Positions 42,515 to 54,338 of a stretch of DNA of 64,000 bases are shown piece after piece. The stretch comes from Candidatus Altimarinota bacterium. GTDB taxonomy: Bacteria; Patescibacteriota; Gracilibacteria; BD1-5; UBA2023. The stretch is taken from positions 27,950 to 91,949 of the forward strand of contig JABFSX010000012.1 of the NCBI GenBank assembly GCA_013268835.1. The letters are read 5' to 3'. The notes under the pieces were generated by a model. That model saw nothing but the letters and a program-made list of their open reading frames with translations, had not been told where the DNA came from and ran no database searches. Numbering within the stretch: the stretch's first letter is position 1; the number at the start of each line of letters is the position of its first letter. The position numbers and the translations under genes were made by a program.

Positions 42515-43417
42515 CTATTTCAGAAGCTTACTAATAACTCGCTCAAATTCAGATACTGGATACGCTCACTCGATGAGCATATATTCACCAGTTTCATTAT
42601 TAATAATTACGGTTCAAGGAGTACCTGATACTCCGAGTTTCTTCCCTTCCGTTGTTTCAATATCAAATCGAGAAAGAGTAGATTTTGTGTCAAAACACGC
42701 CTGAAACTTTTTCATATCAAGTCCAACTTCTTTGGCGAGTGGCACAAGGGCATCCTTGCTAAATCCAGTTCCATTCCCACCATTGGAGCGACCAAGTATA
42801 GCTTGATAATAACTTACATATTTTTCAGCTCCCCCAATCTGTCCAGCACAGAGCGTAGCAACTGCTTCGATTTCAGCATTTTCGTGTGGAACTCCACGGA
42901 AATTCTTGAATATCGAATTCACTGTATCTCCATATTTTTCGTGAACTTTTTTGATAGTTCATTCTTTGTATTGACGAATACAGAATGGACACTCAAGATC
43001 ACTATATTCAATGAGAGTGATTTTTGCTGATTTGTTCCCTTCAATATAGGCATCTTTCTTGATAGAAGCAAGCTCATCTTGAGAAAGTTTTTTTGGTGGA
43101 GCTTCTTGTTCTCCAGCCTGTTGATTAGCAGACGCACCTTTTTTCAAAAATTCACGGATTTGTGGTATCTGCTGTTCGAGCTGGAGGCGTTGTGCTTCAG
43201 AAATGAGTTCATAGTTCTCTTTTCCACCAGATTTTTTGTATTCAAGAGCAAGATAATTTTCCATTACTTCTTTTGAAACTTGTTTTGAGAAGAAGTATGA
43301 CGACCCAACACTTGCGAGTATTGAGACAATGAGAAGTGATATAATCAGTATTTTTGGATGGTTTAATTTTGAATATTGAGTAGTTAGCTCTTCGGTTTCT
43401 AAATTTTGATGTCTCAT
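42515..43417 (-). CDS. membrane-anchored DsbA-like oxidoreductase (CPFC)
   Basis: The 300-residue protein has one N-terminal membrane anchor (about residues 22-45) and a Glu/Gln-rich linker. A DsbA fold follows, with SDLECPFCIRQ and a helical insertion, then cis-Pro VSGTPGTVIINNE. It is of the BdbD/DsbA type with Gly-Ala-Tyr-Pro at the end. It probably supplies disulphides to the Cys-containing exported proteins of the island. Three TGA codons are read as Gly, including one beside the cis-Pro. Confidence 0.87.
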
Positions 43418-43460
43418 AAGGAGTTATTGTAAAAGATATAATAATTGGTTTTTTTGTATG

Positions 43461-44069
43461 TTAACACCCGCTATTTTCATTTGCACTGCATGGGGTAAAG
43501 ATATTGGTATTCGTTCCACTAAAAGTTCAAGGCTCATTTCAAGATGAAACATATTCCTCTACTTTGCTATTTTTCCATTCAAGTTCGTGATTCCAACTTT
43601 CCCAATCGTATCGCCATTCATTCCATCAGATACCAAGATGTTTTACATAAATACCATTTTCTGTGAGCATTTTTCCTATTTTTCTTCCTGTCATACAAGG
43701 AATACTATAACAATATACAACGATTTCTTTGTCTTTTGGAAGTTTCTGAAACTCTCAAACAATACGACTTACTTCATCATACGCTGATTCATCAGGGTTC
43801 TTATATGCAGGAATATTGATCGCTCATACAATATGTGAAGTTTGATATTCTTCGTTGCTTCGTAAGTCTACCAAGATTTTCTTCTGTTTTCATTGCATAA
43901 TATCTTTTCGGATACTATGAGGACTGACGTGAACATAATTTTCAGTATCATAGAAGTCTTTTATTTTTGCTTCTTTCGATTGAGGAATGTATCATCCATA
44001 ATATGCTCATCCAAAGAGAGCAAGGATGATCGTATTTATAAATACAGAAAGGAAGAGTATTTTTTTCAT
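43461..44069 (-). CDS. exported rhodanese-domain protein
   Basis: The 202-residue protein has an N-terminal membrane segment, then a rhodanese domain (about residues 50-160) with KKILVDLRSNEEYQTSHI and the active-site loop VVYCYSIPCMTG, where the first Cys is the expected sulphur carrier. The final 40 residues contain a Ser/Thr/Asn-rich tail ending with two cysteines. It may handle sulphane sulphur or copper-thiol chemistry near the DsbA proteins. TGA codons are read as Gly. Confidence 0.82.
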
Positions 44070-44225
44070 AATTTTTATAAGTGTTAAGAATAAGAGTTAT
44101 TTATATATGTAACATTCTATCCTTAGGGCATTTATATATCTTTTATTATTGAAAAGATTGTATTTCAAAAAATAGGAACAGTATAAATTCCTAAAGTAGG
44201 TATTACATCTAAATATACTATATTC

Positions 44226-44561
44226 TTATAGGAGCAATCTCACTGTTTCTACAAAAAAGAAACTTTGCTTATCAATATGAGCTATGAACTTTTTTTCTAT
44301 AACCTCCTTCTTTTCAGAATAAGTAAAATCAAAGACTGTTTTTATGAAAAAAGATGGTATGAATTTATATGATCCTTCTTGTGTATATTGAAGAGTAGCT
44401 CACGATTGTATTTTGTCATTATGGTTATCCGTACAACAATGATCGACAGGTGGAGCTGTATTATTTCATATATAAGTATGTAATATTTCTATGCAACAAA
44501 AAATACTTCCAAAAAGGAATACATGAATAACGAGAAGATACGAGAGAAGTCTTGAAATCAT
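44226..44561 (-). CDS. small exported Cys-containing protein
   Basis: The 111-residue protein has a hydrophobic N-terminus (about residues 5-25, ending FCC), then a PVDHCCTDNHND Cys/His cluster and a Phe-rich C-terminal part. It resembles in layout the protein at 53363 (signal, CC motif, Ser/Asp, Phe-rich end). Metal binding by the CC/His cluster is inferred. It lies after the terminator at 44638 and starts the second half of the island. Confidence 0.65.
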
Positions 44562-44637
44562 CCTTAGTAATATATTGCGATACTGATTGAGAAAAGATTA
44601 TAGAAGAAGAGTATGGAAAAGCAATTTTATCGATTAT

Positions 44638-44673
44638 GAAGAAGAAGATGGAATGGATTCCATCTTCTTCTTT
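44638..44673. terminator. terminator downstream of the multicopper oxidase
   Basis: A perfect stem GAAGAAGATGGAAT / ATTCCATCTTCTTC with a tiny loop lies just downstream of the oxidase stop on the minus strand. It divides the metal island into two transcription units or causes partial attenuation. Confidence 0.7.
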
Positions 44674-44689
44674 ACGAACCATCCAGAAA

Positions 44690-46474
44690 CTATTCTACCT
44701 TATATCCAAACATCATACCAGCAAAGAGATGTTCCACGATATGACAGTGTGCCATCCAGTTTCAAGGATTACTCATATCGACAAGAATATCTACATATTG
44801 ATCTTTTGGAATAAGAACAGTATCTTTCCAGACAAGATTAGTATTTAATGTTCCATTTTGGTTCAATACCAGAAATCGTTGTCCGTGCATATGAAATGGA
44901 TGTTGCATTGGATGTTTAGCATCTTTATCATTCGTAAGTCGGATTTTCACCAGGCTTCACTTTTTGAAACTCCAGTCTATATCCATACCTTCTTTATTTG
45001 TTGCTTCATCTCTGAGTATCCATTTTACTGTTTCTTTTGTGCTTTGTGCGTTCATCATTGCCATAGTATCTTCCCATTCGATACCATCAGGACTTTCATT
45101 CCCCATATTCATAGCACCCATACCCATATGACCCATACCTCACGCATCATTCATATTTCCCATTCAGTCCATACCACCCATTCCTTCTATTGTCATAGTA
45201 AGTTTGAGATTTTTATCTGGTGTTTTTGATTGGTATGATATAAGGGTATCTCTGAGTGTTCCGAGAATATCATGGGTTTTTAGAGTTTCAAAATCTTTTT
45301 GATATACTGATAATGCTGTGTCTGCTTCTACTGTAAGTCTTCCAAGGGAAATAACTTTTCCACCACCGATGCTCTGTATAGGAAATTCGCCTGATTTTTC
45401 ACTCATAATATCCACGATATAGCGTTCTGCAGGAGCGATAATCAAGTGATTTACAAATGTTTCATTCTGGTAATAGGAATTATCTCCACCAACCAATTTC
45501 ATCTTCACTCAAGGGATAGCAAAATCAAATGGTCGAGCATTCGCAGTATTCACAAGATATAATCTTTTTACTTCGCCTTGTTTGAGACTAAGTGAAAAAC
45601 TTGTATTTCCATTTACGAACATCGTATTTCCGTAACGACCCATCAGAGTATGGTCGACTGTTTCAGTGCGGAATGGAGCAACTGTTCCATTTTCGATGAG
45701 GATATCATCAAGGGTGATTACATTTTCACTATCTGTAACTTGTTTTTCTGTTGGATCATATATCTGGAATGTTCCATATTCACCAAGTTCTTGTTCAAAG
45801 TCGTCTCGTGTGTGTGGATGATACCAGAATATACCCGTATCTGGAAAAGTAATGATTTGCTCATATATATCACCGACCTTAATCGGGTCTTGTGCTCCGC
45901 CTTGGTCTCGTGGGACACCATCATAGAGATAGTTAAGTCTTACTCCATGTGGATGAATAGTAGTCGCAAGTTCCGCAACAGTATTACGAACCTTGAATTT
46001 TACTGTCGCACCTTTTGGGGCACGGAATGTAGGTCAAGGAATACTTCCATTGTATGAAAGCATAATGAGTGATTTTCCATTTATAACTTTGCGGACTTTT
46101 TGGATAGTAAGATCATACGTATCACCATCTTTGAGATTAACCACTTCTGTTGGTTTCACATCAGTCACTGTAGCATCTTCCGTAAGAATAAGGTCGTTGA
46201 GGGTTTTTGGTGAAGTTGTTTTTGATATGGTGGGTTTTACGGTATTCATATGATTCATTCCCATCATTCCAGTATGATACGATCGTCATAATAACCCAGA
46301 GGATAGAAACCATAATACACATAAAATGATGAGTATTATTCAAAAAATAAGAAGTCAATTTTTCCAATTACACCAACTGGATTGGCATCACTTAGACTCA
46401 GAACAACATGAATGATTACTGCATTCACATGGATCGCATTTGCAATTTTCACAGGTACAAGAATTTGATTTCAT
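44690..46474 (-). CDS. multicopper oxidase with Cys-rich metallothionein-like N-terminus
   Basis: The 594-residue CopA/CueO-like oxidase converts Cu(I) to Cu(II) outside the cell. All four copper-ligand blocks are present: HPHGVRLNY, WYHPHTRDD, HPFHMHGQRF and WMAHCHIVEHLFAGMM. A Met/Gly-rich insertion (GGMGHMGMGAMNMG) resembles the copper-gathering loop of CueO. The first 35 residues (MKSNSCTCENCKCDPCEC, then more Cys) hold about 13 cysteines, and a membrane helix follows, so the tail would lie in the cytosol. No annotated oxidase known to me has this tail. TGA codons are read as Gly. It is the last gene before the terminator. Confidence 0.9.
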
Positions 46475-46518
46475 AAAAAGGAAATTAAGGAATAATTATA
46501 TAAATTTATGGGTATATT

Positions 46519-47037
46519 TTAATCATCATGAGAAGCTTTTAGTTTATAGGAATCCTTTCCAAGATCAAGATCGATTTCCGCCCATATTTTTAACTCTAGA
46601 GAGTTCTGTATGGAGGGTTCTGTTATAATAGAAATAGTCTTAAAGAATTTCCCTTCGGGCTCTGCGTGGAGATTGGGATCGAATGTAACTGTAATTACAG
46701 CTGATTCCCCTGTACTCAGAATTGTTTTATCAATCTTTGCCGAAGTACAGGCACAGCTTGTTGGAACTCCTGTAATTTTTATCGGTTCTTTTCCATTATA
46801 CTGAAGAGTAAAAGTGTGTTCGACTTTCCCTCAAGATTGTTTAATTCTCCCAAAGTCGAATTCTTTTTCTGAAAGTGAGAAGATCGGAATAGTTTCTTTT
46901 TTAACTTCTGATTCAGAAGTTATTTTTCCAGATTGAATAGGTATGATTGGTTGAATATTATTCTGAATTCCTGAACAGGAAGTGAGGAAGATTGTTGTTA
47001 CTCATAAGATGATGAGTAATATGTATGATATTTTCAT
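46519..47037 (-). CDS. DUF1573-domain lipoprotein
   Basis: The 172-residue protein has a lipoprotein signal ending FLTSC and a DUF1573 immunoglobulin-like domain: FDFGRIKQSGGKVEHTFTL, then GVPTSCACTSA and SAVITVTFDP. The CxC pair in this family is suited to metal or thiol chemistry, but its role is not established. It lies between a second DUF1573 gene and the oxidase gene in one operon. Two TGA codons are read as Gly. Confidence 0.82.
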
Positions 47038-47068
47038 ATATTTTGAATTATAAATTAAAAGATTATTT

Positions 47069-47596
47069 CTATCTCACTACATTTCCAAGAAATGAGAATC
47101 TTATTTCTGGTGTTTCTTTGGAATCAGTCATGAGAATAACATCACGTTTTATAGGACCAATTGCATTTGGTCAATGAGCCATTGGATCGAATATGGCAAT
47201 AAGATCAGCTGTCTCACCTGGAGCAAGGGTAATGTTGAGTAGTGTTGAAGTACTTCCTTGACCCATTGGCATAGTGATGGTTGGAGAAAGTGATTCTCAT
47301 TTCTTTTGTATATTTGCCACCGTACACATACAGCTTGTTTGTCCATTGAGAATAGCCAATGTGCTGTTTCCAGTATTTTGGAATGAGAATTTTGTAGAAA
47401 CTTTTCCACCTCCAATTGGGATAGTTCCAAGATTAGAAGGCATTGTTGTCGTGACTGAGATTTTTCCACCTCCAGATGTATTCTTTCCTCATGAAGATTT
47501 TCCAAGAGGAGTGAATACATAGAGTATAAATCCAATTCCTATAAGGATTGATATGATAGCAAGGATGGGAATATGTTTTTTCTTTGATTGAGTCAT
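47069..47596 (-). CDS. membrane-anchored DUF1573-domain protein
   Basis: The 175-residue protein has an N-terminal anchor (about residues 8-28), a Gly-rich linker and a DUF1573 domain with NLGTIPIGGGKVSTKFSF and GQTSCMCTV. It is a paralogue of the lipoprotein 31 bp downstream. Both keep the TSCxCT motif, consistent with extracellular Cu(I) binding. TGA codons are read as Gly. Confidence 0.8.
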
Positions 47597-47641
47597 GGTA
47601 TTTAATAGTTATTAAAGTAAGTTTTGTTGAGAATATTTGTT

Positions 47642-50600
47642 TTATTCAAGTTCTGCACCATGTTTTCCAACAAGTGCTTTTTCTGCTCCATTTTTACCAA
47701 ATGCATAGAAGAGTCATGGTCTCAAAAAGAGTTCGATTGCTGTCGAAAACACAAGTCATCCGAATATAACAGTTGCAAGTGGAAAGAGGAGTTCTTTTCC
47801 CATTGCTGGTCAATATACGATAAGAGGAAGAAGTGCCAATGATGCTGTCAATGCTGTCATCATGACTGGTGCAACTCGCTCCAGTGATCCACGGATTACC
47901 AGTTCTTCTGACCATGCCATTTTATCAACCTTCATGAGATGGAGATAATGTGAGACAAGCATGATACCATTACGAGAAACAATACCAATAAGTGAAATAA
48001 ATCCTACAAAATGAGCGGTTGAGAGAATATTTCCAGTAATAAAAACTGCAAGCATACCACCAAGGAATGCTACCACTACAGAAAGAAGAATCTGTGAAAC
48101 AAGCATAAGGCTACGGAAGTGCCAGAAAAGTACCATGACAACTCATATAATGACAAAAATAGCTATAATAGAGAGTTGTTTGGTAGCTTGTTGTTGAGCT
48201 TGATAATCACCTTCATAAGAAACAAAATATCATGGAGGAATTCAGAGTGTAGAAACTTTGGTTTTGAGTTCTTCAACGGCACTCACTACATCACGATCAG
48301 ATACAAATCCAGTAATAAGAATTCGTCTCTGTGCTCCATCATGACTAATCCGATTCTGTCCATCAGTTCGACGAATCGCCGCATATTGACTGAGCGTAAT
48401 AGGCGTATCTGAAGATGTTGGAATAAGAAGATTTCCAAGAGAACGAAGATCTCATTTCCAATCCGTATCAAACTTCACAATCAGTGGGTATCTTTCGTTT
48501 CCATCAAGAACTTCGGCTGCCTGCATTCCCATAATTCCAGTTTCCAGAGCCTCATTTGCCATACCAATATTGATACCATACGTAGTCGCAATATTACGAT
48601 CCACATCGAGTGATATTTGTGGTACTCGTTCTTCTTGTTCTATTTGTGCATTAACGATTCAAGGTACTTTTTGCATAGCTCCAAGAATATTGGTTGCCTG
48701 AAGGCGGAGAACATCCAAATCTTTACCATAGAGACGAAGTACGATTGGTGCTCGAACTCCAGAAACAAGCTCTTGCATACGATGGGTAATTGGCTGTCCG
48801 AGTGAGAAGAGCACCCTTCATTCATATTGTTTATATATCGCTAGAATCTCTTTTTCTATATCTGTCTTCTTCGCTTTCTCAGTATCTATAAGTATCTCAA
48901 ATTCAGCACTATTCACACCACTCGCATGAGCATCAGCTTCTGATCGACCTATAGTAGAAGCAAAATGCTTGACTCAAGGAATTTTTTGTATTTTCTCCGT
49001 TACTTCATTCACAACTGTTTTTGTGTATTCAATAGAGCTTCAATTTGGAACAAACATCATTGTTGTGAAAGTTGGTTCATTGAATGAAGGTAAGCCCTCT
49101 TTTCATGCTCCAACATAAAGGAAACCTGTCAGGACAATGCTAGAAAGTGCTCCAATGAGAATTATTTTTGAATGCCTCATACTGAACCTGATTGGTCATA
49201 TTGCCATATCTTTTATCTTTCTAATAAACCAAGTATCATCCGCTTCATATCATGGAGCAAGTATCTCATCATTATTTTTGTATTTTTTAGCACGTTCTGT
49301 GATATATTTTGGAAGAAGGAACGATGCCAGTACTGGAACAAGCGTGAGTGATACAAGGAGTGAAGCAAGAAGTGCTACAATATAAGCAGTTCCAATAGGT
49401 GCAAGAAGTTTTCCATCAACTCAAGGAAGGAGAAGAAGTGGAACAAATACCAGTGCCACAAGGATAGTTGCATATACGATAGAATTTCGAACTTCCTTAG
49501 ATGATTCAAAAACTACTTTCAGTGAAGATTTTTGTTCGTCTTTTGGAAGAAGTGCATTTTCCCTGAGCCTGCGAAACACATTCTCGATATCGACGATAGC
49601 ATCATCTACGAGTTCTCCGATTGCCATTGTGAGTCATCCAAGGGTCATCACATTGATTCCAAGTCCAAGAATATTAAATACAATGAACGCAACAAGGAGT
49701 GAAAATGGTATAGAAATAAGAGTAATCAGAGTAGTGCGAACGTTCGCAAGAAATAAGGTAATGATTATTGCAACGACAATAGCAGAGTCACGGAGTGCTT
49801 CTTCAACATTGGTAAGTCATCAACTAATAAACCATTCTTGGCGAAAAATATCTCCAGAGAGTGTTACTCATTTTGGAAGATTCGGCTGGAGTTCTGCGAG
49901 TGCCTCGTCAATTGACTTGGTAAGAGCAAGGGTATTAGCATCATTTTGTTTGATGATACGGAGAATGACTCCAGGTTTCCCACTAATTGAGGCATCTCAT
50001 CGCTTGTTTGGATCTGGAGCAAATACTACATCAGCAATATCTTCAAGGGTAACAATTCGAGTCTTTCCCCCAGAAACAGTCGTATTCATTCAAGTAAGAC
50101 CAGAAACAGGAACTGTCTTGATAACTGTTTTCTTGAGCTCCTCAACGAGTGTTGTTCGTGCAAGTATACGGATCGGAGATTCCTTATTTCCTTCGATCAT
50201 GAATCATCCAACTTTGTTATCATTAGCAACTTTCATTGCTTCTCATACTTCAGCAACTGATATTCCAAATGCTGTGAGCTTTTCAGGTTTGAGAAGTACC
50301 TGATATTGTTTGGAATCACCTCACATAACAAGTACATTCGAAACTCAAGGAATCGTCAGAAGTCGTTGTTTTACAGTCCAATCCGCCAGTGATCTGAGCT
50401 TCATAGGACTCACTGATCCATCTGGAGAAGTGAGTCAAGCCCAAACAATTTCACCAAGAAGTGAAGTTGTTGGTCATAGAGATGTCTTCACATTTTTTGG
50501 CACACTCACTGATGCAAGTTTTTCATTCACTATCTGACGATTTCGATAGAGATCAGTTCCCCAATCAAATTCGATATTGATAATAGAGAGTCCTACAGCA

Positions 50601-50857
50601 CTCTGCGATCTGACAGCAATAACACCAGGAGCGCCATTCATTACTCGTTCAATAGGAAAGGTCACCAGAGATTCGATCTCTTCTGGAGCCCATCCATCTG
50701 CTTCAGCAAATACGGTTACACGAGGACGATTGAGATCTGGAAGAACATCAATAGGGAGTTTGCCAAGAGACATTGCCCCAAAAATAAGAAGTCCAACAGA
50801 AATAAAAAGTACCAAGAATCGATTTGAGAGACAGAATTTTATTATAGCATTAAGCAT
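47642..50857 (-). CDS. cusA: CusA/CzcA-family heavy-metal RND efflux pump
   Basis: The 1071-residue inner-membrane pump has the RND plan: an N-terminal helix, two large extracytoplasmic loops and two sets of membrane helices. Typical motifs include [17 protein letters not shown] and [20 protein letters not shown] (helix 4 with proton-relay Asp pair), and [17 protein letters not shown] in helix 11. It exports Cu/Ag-type ions with the CusB-like partner 33 bp upstream. An RND pump in an apparently single-membrane lineage is unusual, since no outer-membrane partner is present. TGA codons occur in several conserved Gly positions. Confidence 0.93.
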
Positions 50858-50890
50858 ATTTTCTTGTTAAATTATATAAAAAATTCAATT

Positions 50891-52849
50891 CTAATGCTTA
50901 TGTCCTTCAGGCATTGTTGGTGCTCATCATACAGGTGTAGCAATAGTTGGTTTTTCCATCGGATCTACATTAATACCATCTTTTAAGAAAGTATAATTCT
51001 TTGGGAGCTCAACTATCATATCATCTTTCATAATTCCAGAAGAGATATAGACATCGAGTCCAACAGTTCTCTCGGTTGATACGAGCTGAGAATGAACCAC
51101 ATTTTGTGCATCAATGACAAATACTGAGAGATCTCCGTTATCTGATTGCACAACGGATGCTGAAGGTATAAGAAGCATATTTCCAGATTTTTCCATCTCA
51201 ACTCGGATAGAGCTTCCAACAGGAATATTATAACTTGTTTCTGCTATATCTGCCTCGATAATAATTCATTTTGCAGATCCAACAGCAGGAGATACACGAA
51301 CTATTTTTGCAGTGAGTTTTCTGAGTGGCTCAGCGGTACGATAGAATCTGATTTCTTTATCTATGGTCGCCTCAAGAATATCTGATTCTGGAATTTCGAA
51401 TCGTACAAATGATCTTGGAGACTTATTCTTCGATGAATTATCTATAATATCAAAAAGTGGAGTAGACATGGAGATAGATTCTCAGGCATTGACATATCGT
51501 TTCGTAATCTTTCCATCAAAAGGAGCAGTGATATAGCTTACTCAAATCACATTTTGTACTGCAGAGAGAGCATTTCGCACTCCAGCAAGTCGGCTCTCAG
51601 CACTGATTCTTTCGGTTTCTGCTTCTATTCTGAGCTTTTCAAGATCAACCTGAGTCATTGCCTGATCACCATTGATACCAGCAAGATCCTTTTTCTTATT
51701 TGAATCAAGAAGACTTTTCTCTGATTCAAGAAGTCGTAATTCTTGTTCGATTCCAATGAGATTGGTATTTGCTTGGGATGTAATTCCAGACCCTACCTGT
51801 CATGAAGAAGTGGATTCATCTTGTGTCCCAGAAAGAGAAGTATGCACGAGAATCAGCCCTGTATCTCATGAAAAGAGAGAAATCAATTTTGATTTATTTG
51901 ATGCATAGTCAGAAGTGGCTGAAGGATGAATGATAGCATATATTGAATTTGCATCATTAATAACTCATTCTAGTATCGTAAGAGCTTTGGAAAGTTCCAC
52001 TTCCGTTGCATTGGTTTTTACTGGATAAAACTTGATGAGTTCTTTCATATTCTTATGAAATCTATCAGGTATCTCAATAATTTTATTCCGATCACTCGTT
52101 CAGAGAGATCCCCAATTGGAATTATATCACCAGTAATAATCATATGAAGTGGTATTACTCGTAATCAGATCATTCCGATTTCATGCATAGAATACTTCAA
52201 GAAGTGTTAAAATTGCTCCATTGACTCTATTTATCTGATCACTGGTGACGATTGTTTTCTCTGAATTGAGTTGTGTTTTTAGGCTTGATATTTTGGTATC
52301 AAGTTGTGTCTTTTCAACATCATATTGGAGATCTAATGCACTTTTCTTTACTTCATATGCTTTTGCTATATTTCCACTCGGATTCGTAATAGTACTTTTT
52401 ATAAATTCAAGCTTTCGTTTCGCACTAGAAACTTCTCCTTCAGCAATAGCTATTTCAGCTCGTTTTTCAGCAAGCATAATAGTTACTTCAGGAGTATAGG
52501 TAAGTGGATTTATGACCGCAACTCGTTGTCATTTTTTGACGGTATCTCCGATATCCACAAGATATTCATCGATGATTCCATTTCGATATGCGTATATTTG
52601 TCCATTCTTTTCCGTCTGTATTTCTCCAAGATAGGAGGTAATAGCGGATTTTGTTCCAACATACGTCTTTGGTTTTATATATGTCACCATTTTGTCTTCC
52701 GACATATCCATAGCTGAGTGATCTGTGCTCACTACTTTAGTTGTTTGTACTGCATGAGGAGTAAAAAATGGAGATAAGAATTCATAGGAAATATATCCTA
52801 TTCCACTGAGTATCAGTAACCAAATTCCTATTTTTATAATTGTTCGCAT
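50891..52849 (-). CDS. cusB: CusB-like membrane fusion protein
   Basis: The 652-residue adaptor has an N-terminal anchor (about residues 8-25). A biotinyl-lipoyl half with YAYRNGIIDEYLVDIGDTVKKG follows, then a very long coiled-coil hairpin (about residues 120-420). The second lipoyl half has GVSYITAPFDGKITKRYVNAGE, followed by a beta-barrel, and the C-terminus is PTMPEGHKH. It is larger than common CusB proteins because of the hairpin, which may reach across the cell wall. It is partnered with the RND pump. TGA codons are read as Gly. Confidence 0.87.
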
Positions 52850-52880
52850 ATTCTGTGATTGTATTTAGAAATTAAAAATA

Positions 52881-53204
52881 TTACTGACTCTCAGTACCAT
52901 CGTCCATATGAGTAGCTCAATTCATACTAGAACCATTAGACATAGTATGACTATCTCACTCTGTATGAGTAGCACCATCCATATGTGATCCATCGTTCAT
53001 GGCATGTGTATCGTTATCATTGTGAGTAGCTCAAGACATGGCTTGTCAATTATTCATGGCATGACTATTTCATTCGGTATGAGTTGTGCCACTCATATTA
53101 GATCCATCAGTCATGGAATGATTAGAATCTGGTGTTGTTGTACAGGAAGTAAGAATAAATAAAAGACCTACAGTTACGCTAGCAATAAGAATAAATTTTG
53201 TCAT
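52881..53204 (-). CDS. His/Met-rich lipoprotein with repeats
   Basis: The 107-residue protein has a lipoprotein signal (FILTSC near residue 21). The rest is made of about five imperfect repeats of the form SHxMxxGxxMxGxTH, separated by acidic residues. Repeated His and Met with Asp is a common extracytoplasmic copper-binding design. It lies between CusB and another small exported protein in the copper operon, so copper scavenging or delivery to the pump or oxidase is likely. Four TGA codons supply repeat glycines. A longer upstream start is less likely because it lacks the signal. Confidence 0.8.
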
Positions 53205-53362
53205 AAAAATATAAGATAAAGTAATTAAAAATTGAGATAAAAGATGAGACTCTTTTCTAATAACAAAGAGTTTCCATAATAAAAATCCGTCTTCTTTTGG
53301 GAGATACGGAAAAATCCATACAAAAATAGGCATAAAAAAGCTATTCTTATATGGAAAATTGG

Positions 53363-53770
53363 TTAATTGAGATGTTTAACAGAGCTTCCTATGAGGGAAA
53401 TATATTCTGATGGATCAGGAGGATCATTTTTTCTATACGATTTCTCAAAAAATCTTTTAGATTCTACAATGAATACACTAGCATAGATATTACTTGGTAC
53501 ATCTACAACAACTAAACTTGGTTCTATTGAAAAAATTGAATTAATATTTCTCTCTTGATTGCCTTTTGAGGAACTCAAACAACAATCATAACTTCTTGAT
53601 GAATGATTACTATGAGAGTCATCATAATGACCCATCTCATCCATAGCATGAGATACTGTTTCCATCTGTACATGATCCGCTACTGCATCTATAGTATCAG
53701 CAAAAACCATTCCACAACTAGGTAGAAGGATAAGTAAACTGAGTATGAATGAGAGAACGAATTTTATCAT
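53363..53770 (-). CDS. small exported protein of the copper operon
   Basis: The 135-residue protein has a signal peptide (about residues 1-24, ending VFAD), then a His/Asp/Met-rich part (HAMDEMGHYDDSHSNH), a CC motif in SYDCCLSSSKG and a C-terminal part ending in a basic Lys-Arg-rich segment. Its layout parallels the 44226 product. It likely binds copper outside the cell. It has no in-frame TGA. Confidence 0.72.
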   Translation of the reverse strand: MIKFVLSFILSLLILLPSCGMVFADTIDAVADHVQMETVSHAMDEMGHYDDSHSNHSSRSYDCCLSSSKGNQERNINSIFSIEPSLVVVDVPSNIYASVFIVESKRFFEKSYRKNDPPDPSEYISLIGSSVKHLN

Positions 53771-53865
53771 TTTATTCTAAAATGAGCAGAGTGGGTTAGA
53801 TGCAAAACTTGGCTTGATAATAATTTTTTTGACCGCAAAAGCAAATGAAAAATATTCAGAGAGAG

Positions 53866-54138
53866 TTATTTTCTGGTGGCAACATCCCAAGTACGAACGA
53901 GTTCTTCGATAAAATCTTCTTTTTCTTTTCATTCTGCCGAGAGGGCTTTTGTACCACAACAAGAGAGATGATTTTTTAGAAGTTCACGATTTGCACTCTG
54001 TAATAATCCCATAGAAGCATTTATCTGGTGGGCGACATCAGCACAGTACACATCGTCATCAATCATCTTTTGAACCTTGGCAAGTGTTCCAATTGCTTTC
54101 TTGATATTGAGCTGTATTTTATCTTTTGAAACTATCAT
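53866..54138 (-). CDS. csoR: CsoR-family copper-sensing repressor
   Basis: The 90-residue all-helical DNA-binding repressor has the Cu(I) ligand set Cys-His-Cys visible in DDVYCADVAHQI, LLKNHLSCCGTKA. CsoR releases DNA on Cu(I) binding. It is the second gene of the operon, so it is autoregulated if the inverted repeat at 54339 is its operator. One TGA (Gly) lies after the last Cys region. An RcnR-type nickel sensor would lack this ligand set. Confidence 0.9.
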
Positions 54139-54206
54139 AATTGAAATTTTATATTGAAAAACCCTACGATTTCAGTATATTCAGATTACTTTTTAGCGAA
54201 AGTACC

Positions 54207-54222
54207 TCCCGCATCCGCGGGA
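54207..54222 (-). other. small GC-rich hairpin between the metallothionein-like gene and csoR
   Basis: TCCCGC-ATCC-GCGGGA forms a 6-bp stem in an otherwise AT-rich 94-bp gap. It could adjust the amount of downstream mRNA or protect the short upstream transcript. Confidence 0.4.
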
Positions 54223-54232
54223 TTTTATGTAC

Positions 54233-54316
54233 TTATTCTTTGCCACATGTACATCATGTGTCGCAAGAACAAGTCTCGGGAGCACATCATTTACAAGAGC
54301 ATTTCTCGTTATTCAT
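54233..54316 (-). CDS. metallothionein-like 27-residue peptide
   Basis: The short frame ATG 54316 to TAA 54233 encodes MNNEKCSCKGCAPETCSCDT, then GCTCGKE. It has seven cysteines in CxC and CxxC spacing and no aromatic residues, as in copper metallothioneins. Two TGA codons supply glycines; with UGA as stop the peptide would be nine residues. It is the first gene behind the putative CsoR-controlled promoter, so it is likely copper-induced and buffers cytosolic Cu(I). The Cys pattern resembles the N-terminal tail of the multicopper oxidase. Confidence 0.75.
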
Positions 54317-54338
54317 AAGAGTTATTGTTAATATACCT

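Noticed and set aside
53205..53333. N-terminal extension of the His/Met-rich lipoprotein to 53333
   Set aside because: The extension would place the lipoprotein signal in the middle of the protein; ATG 53204 gives a proper signal peptide.
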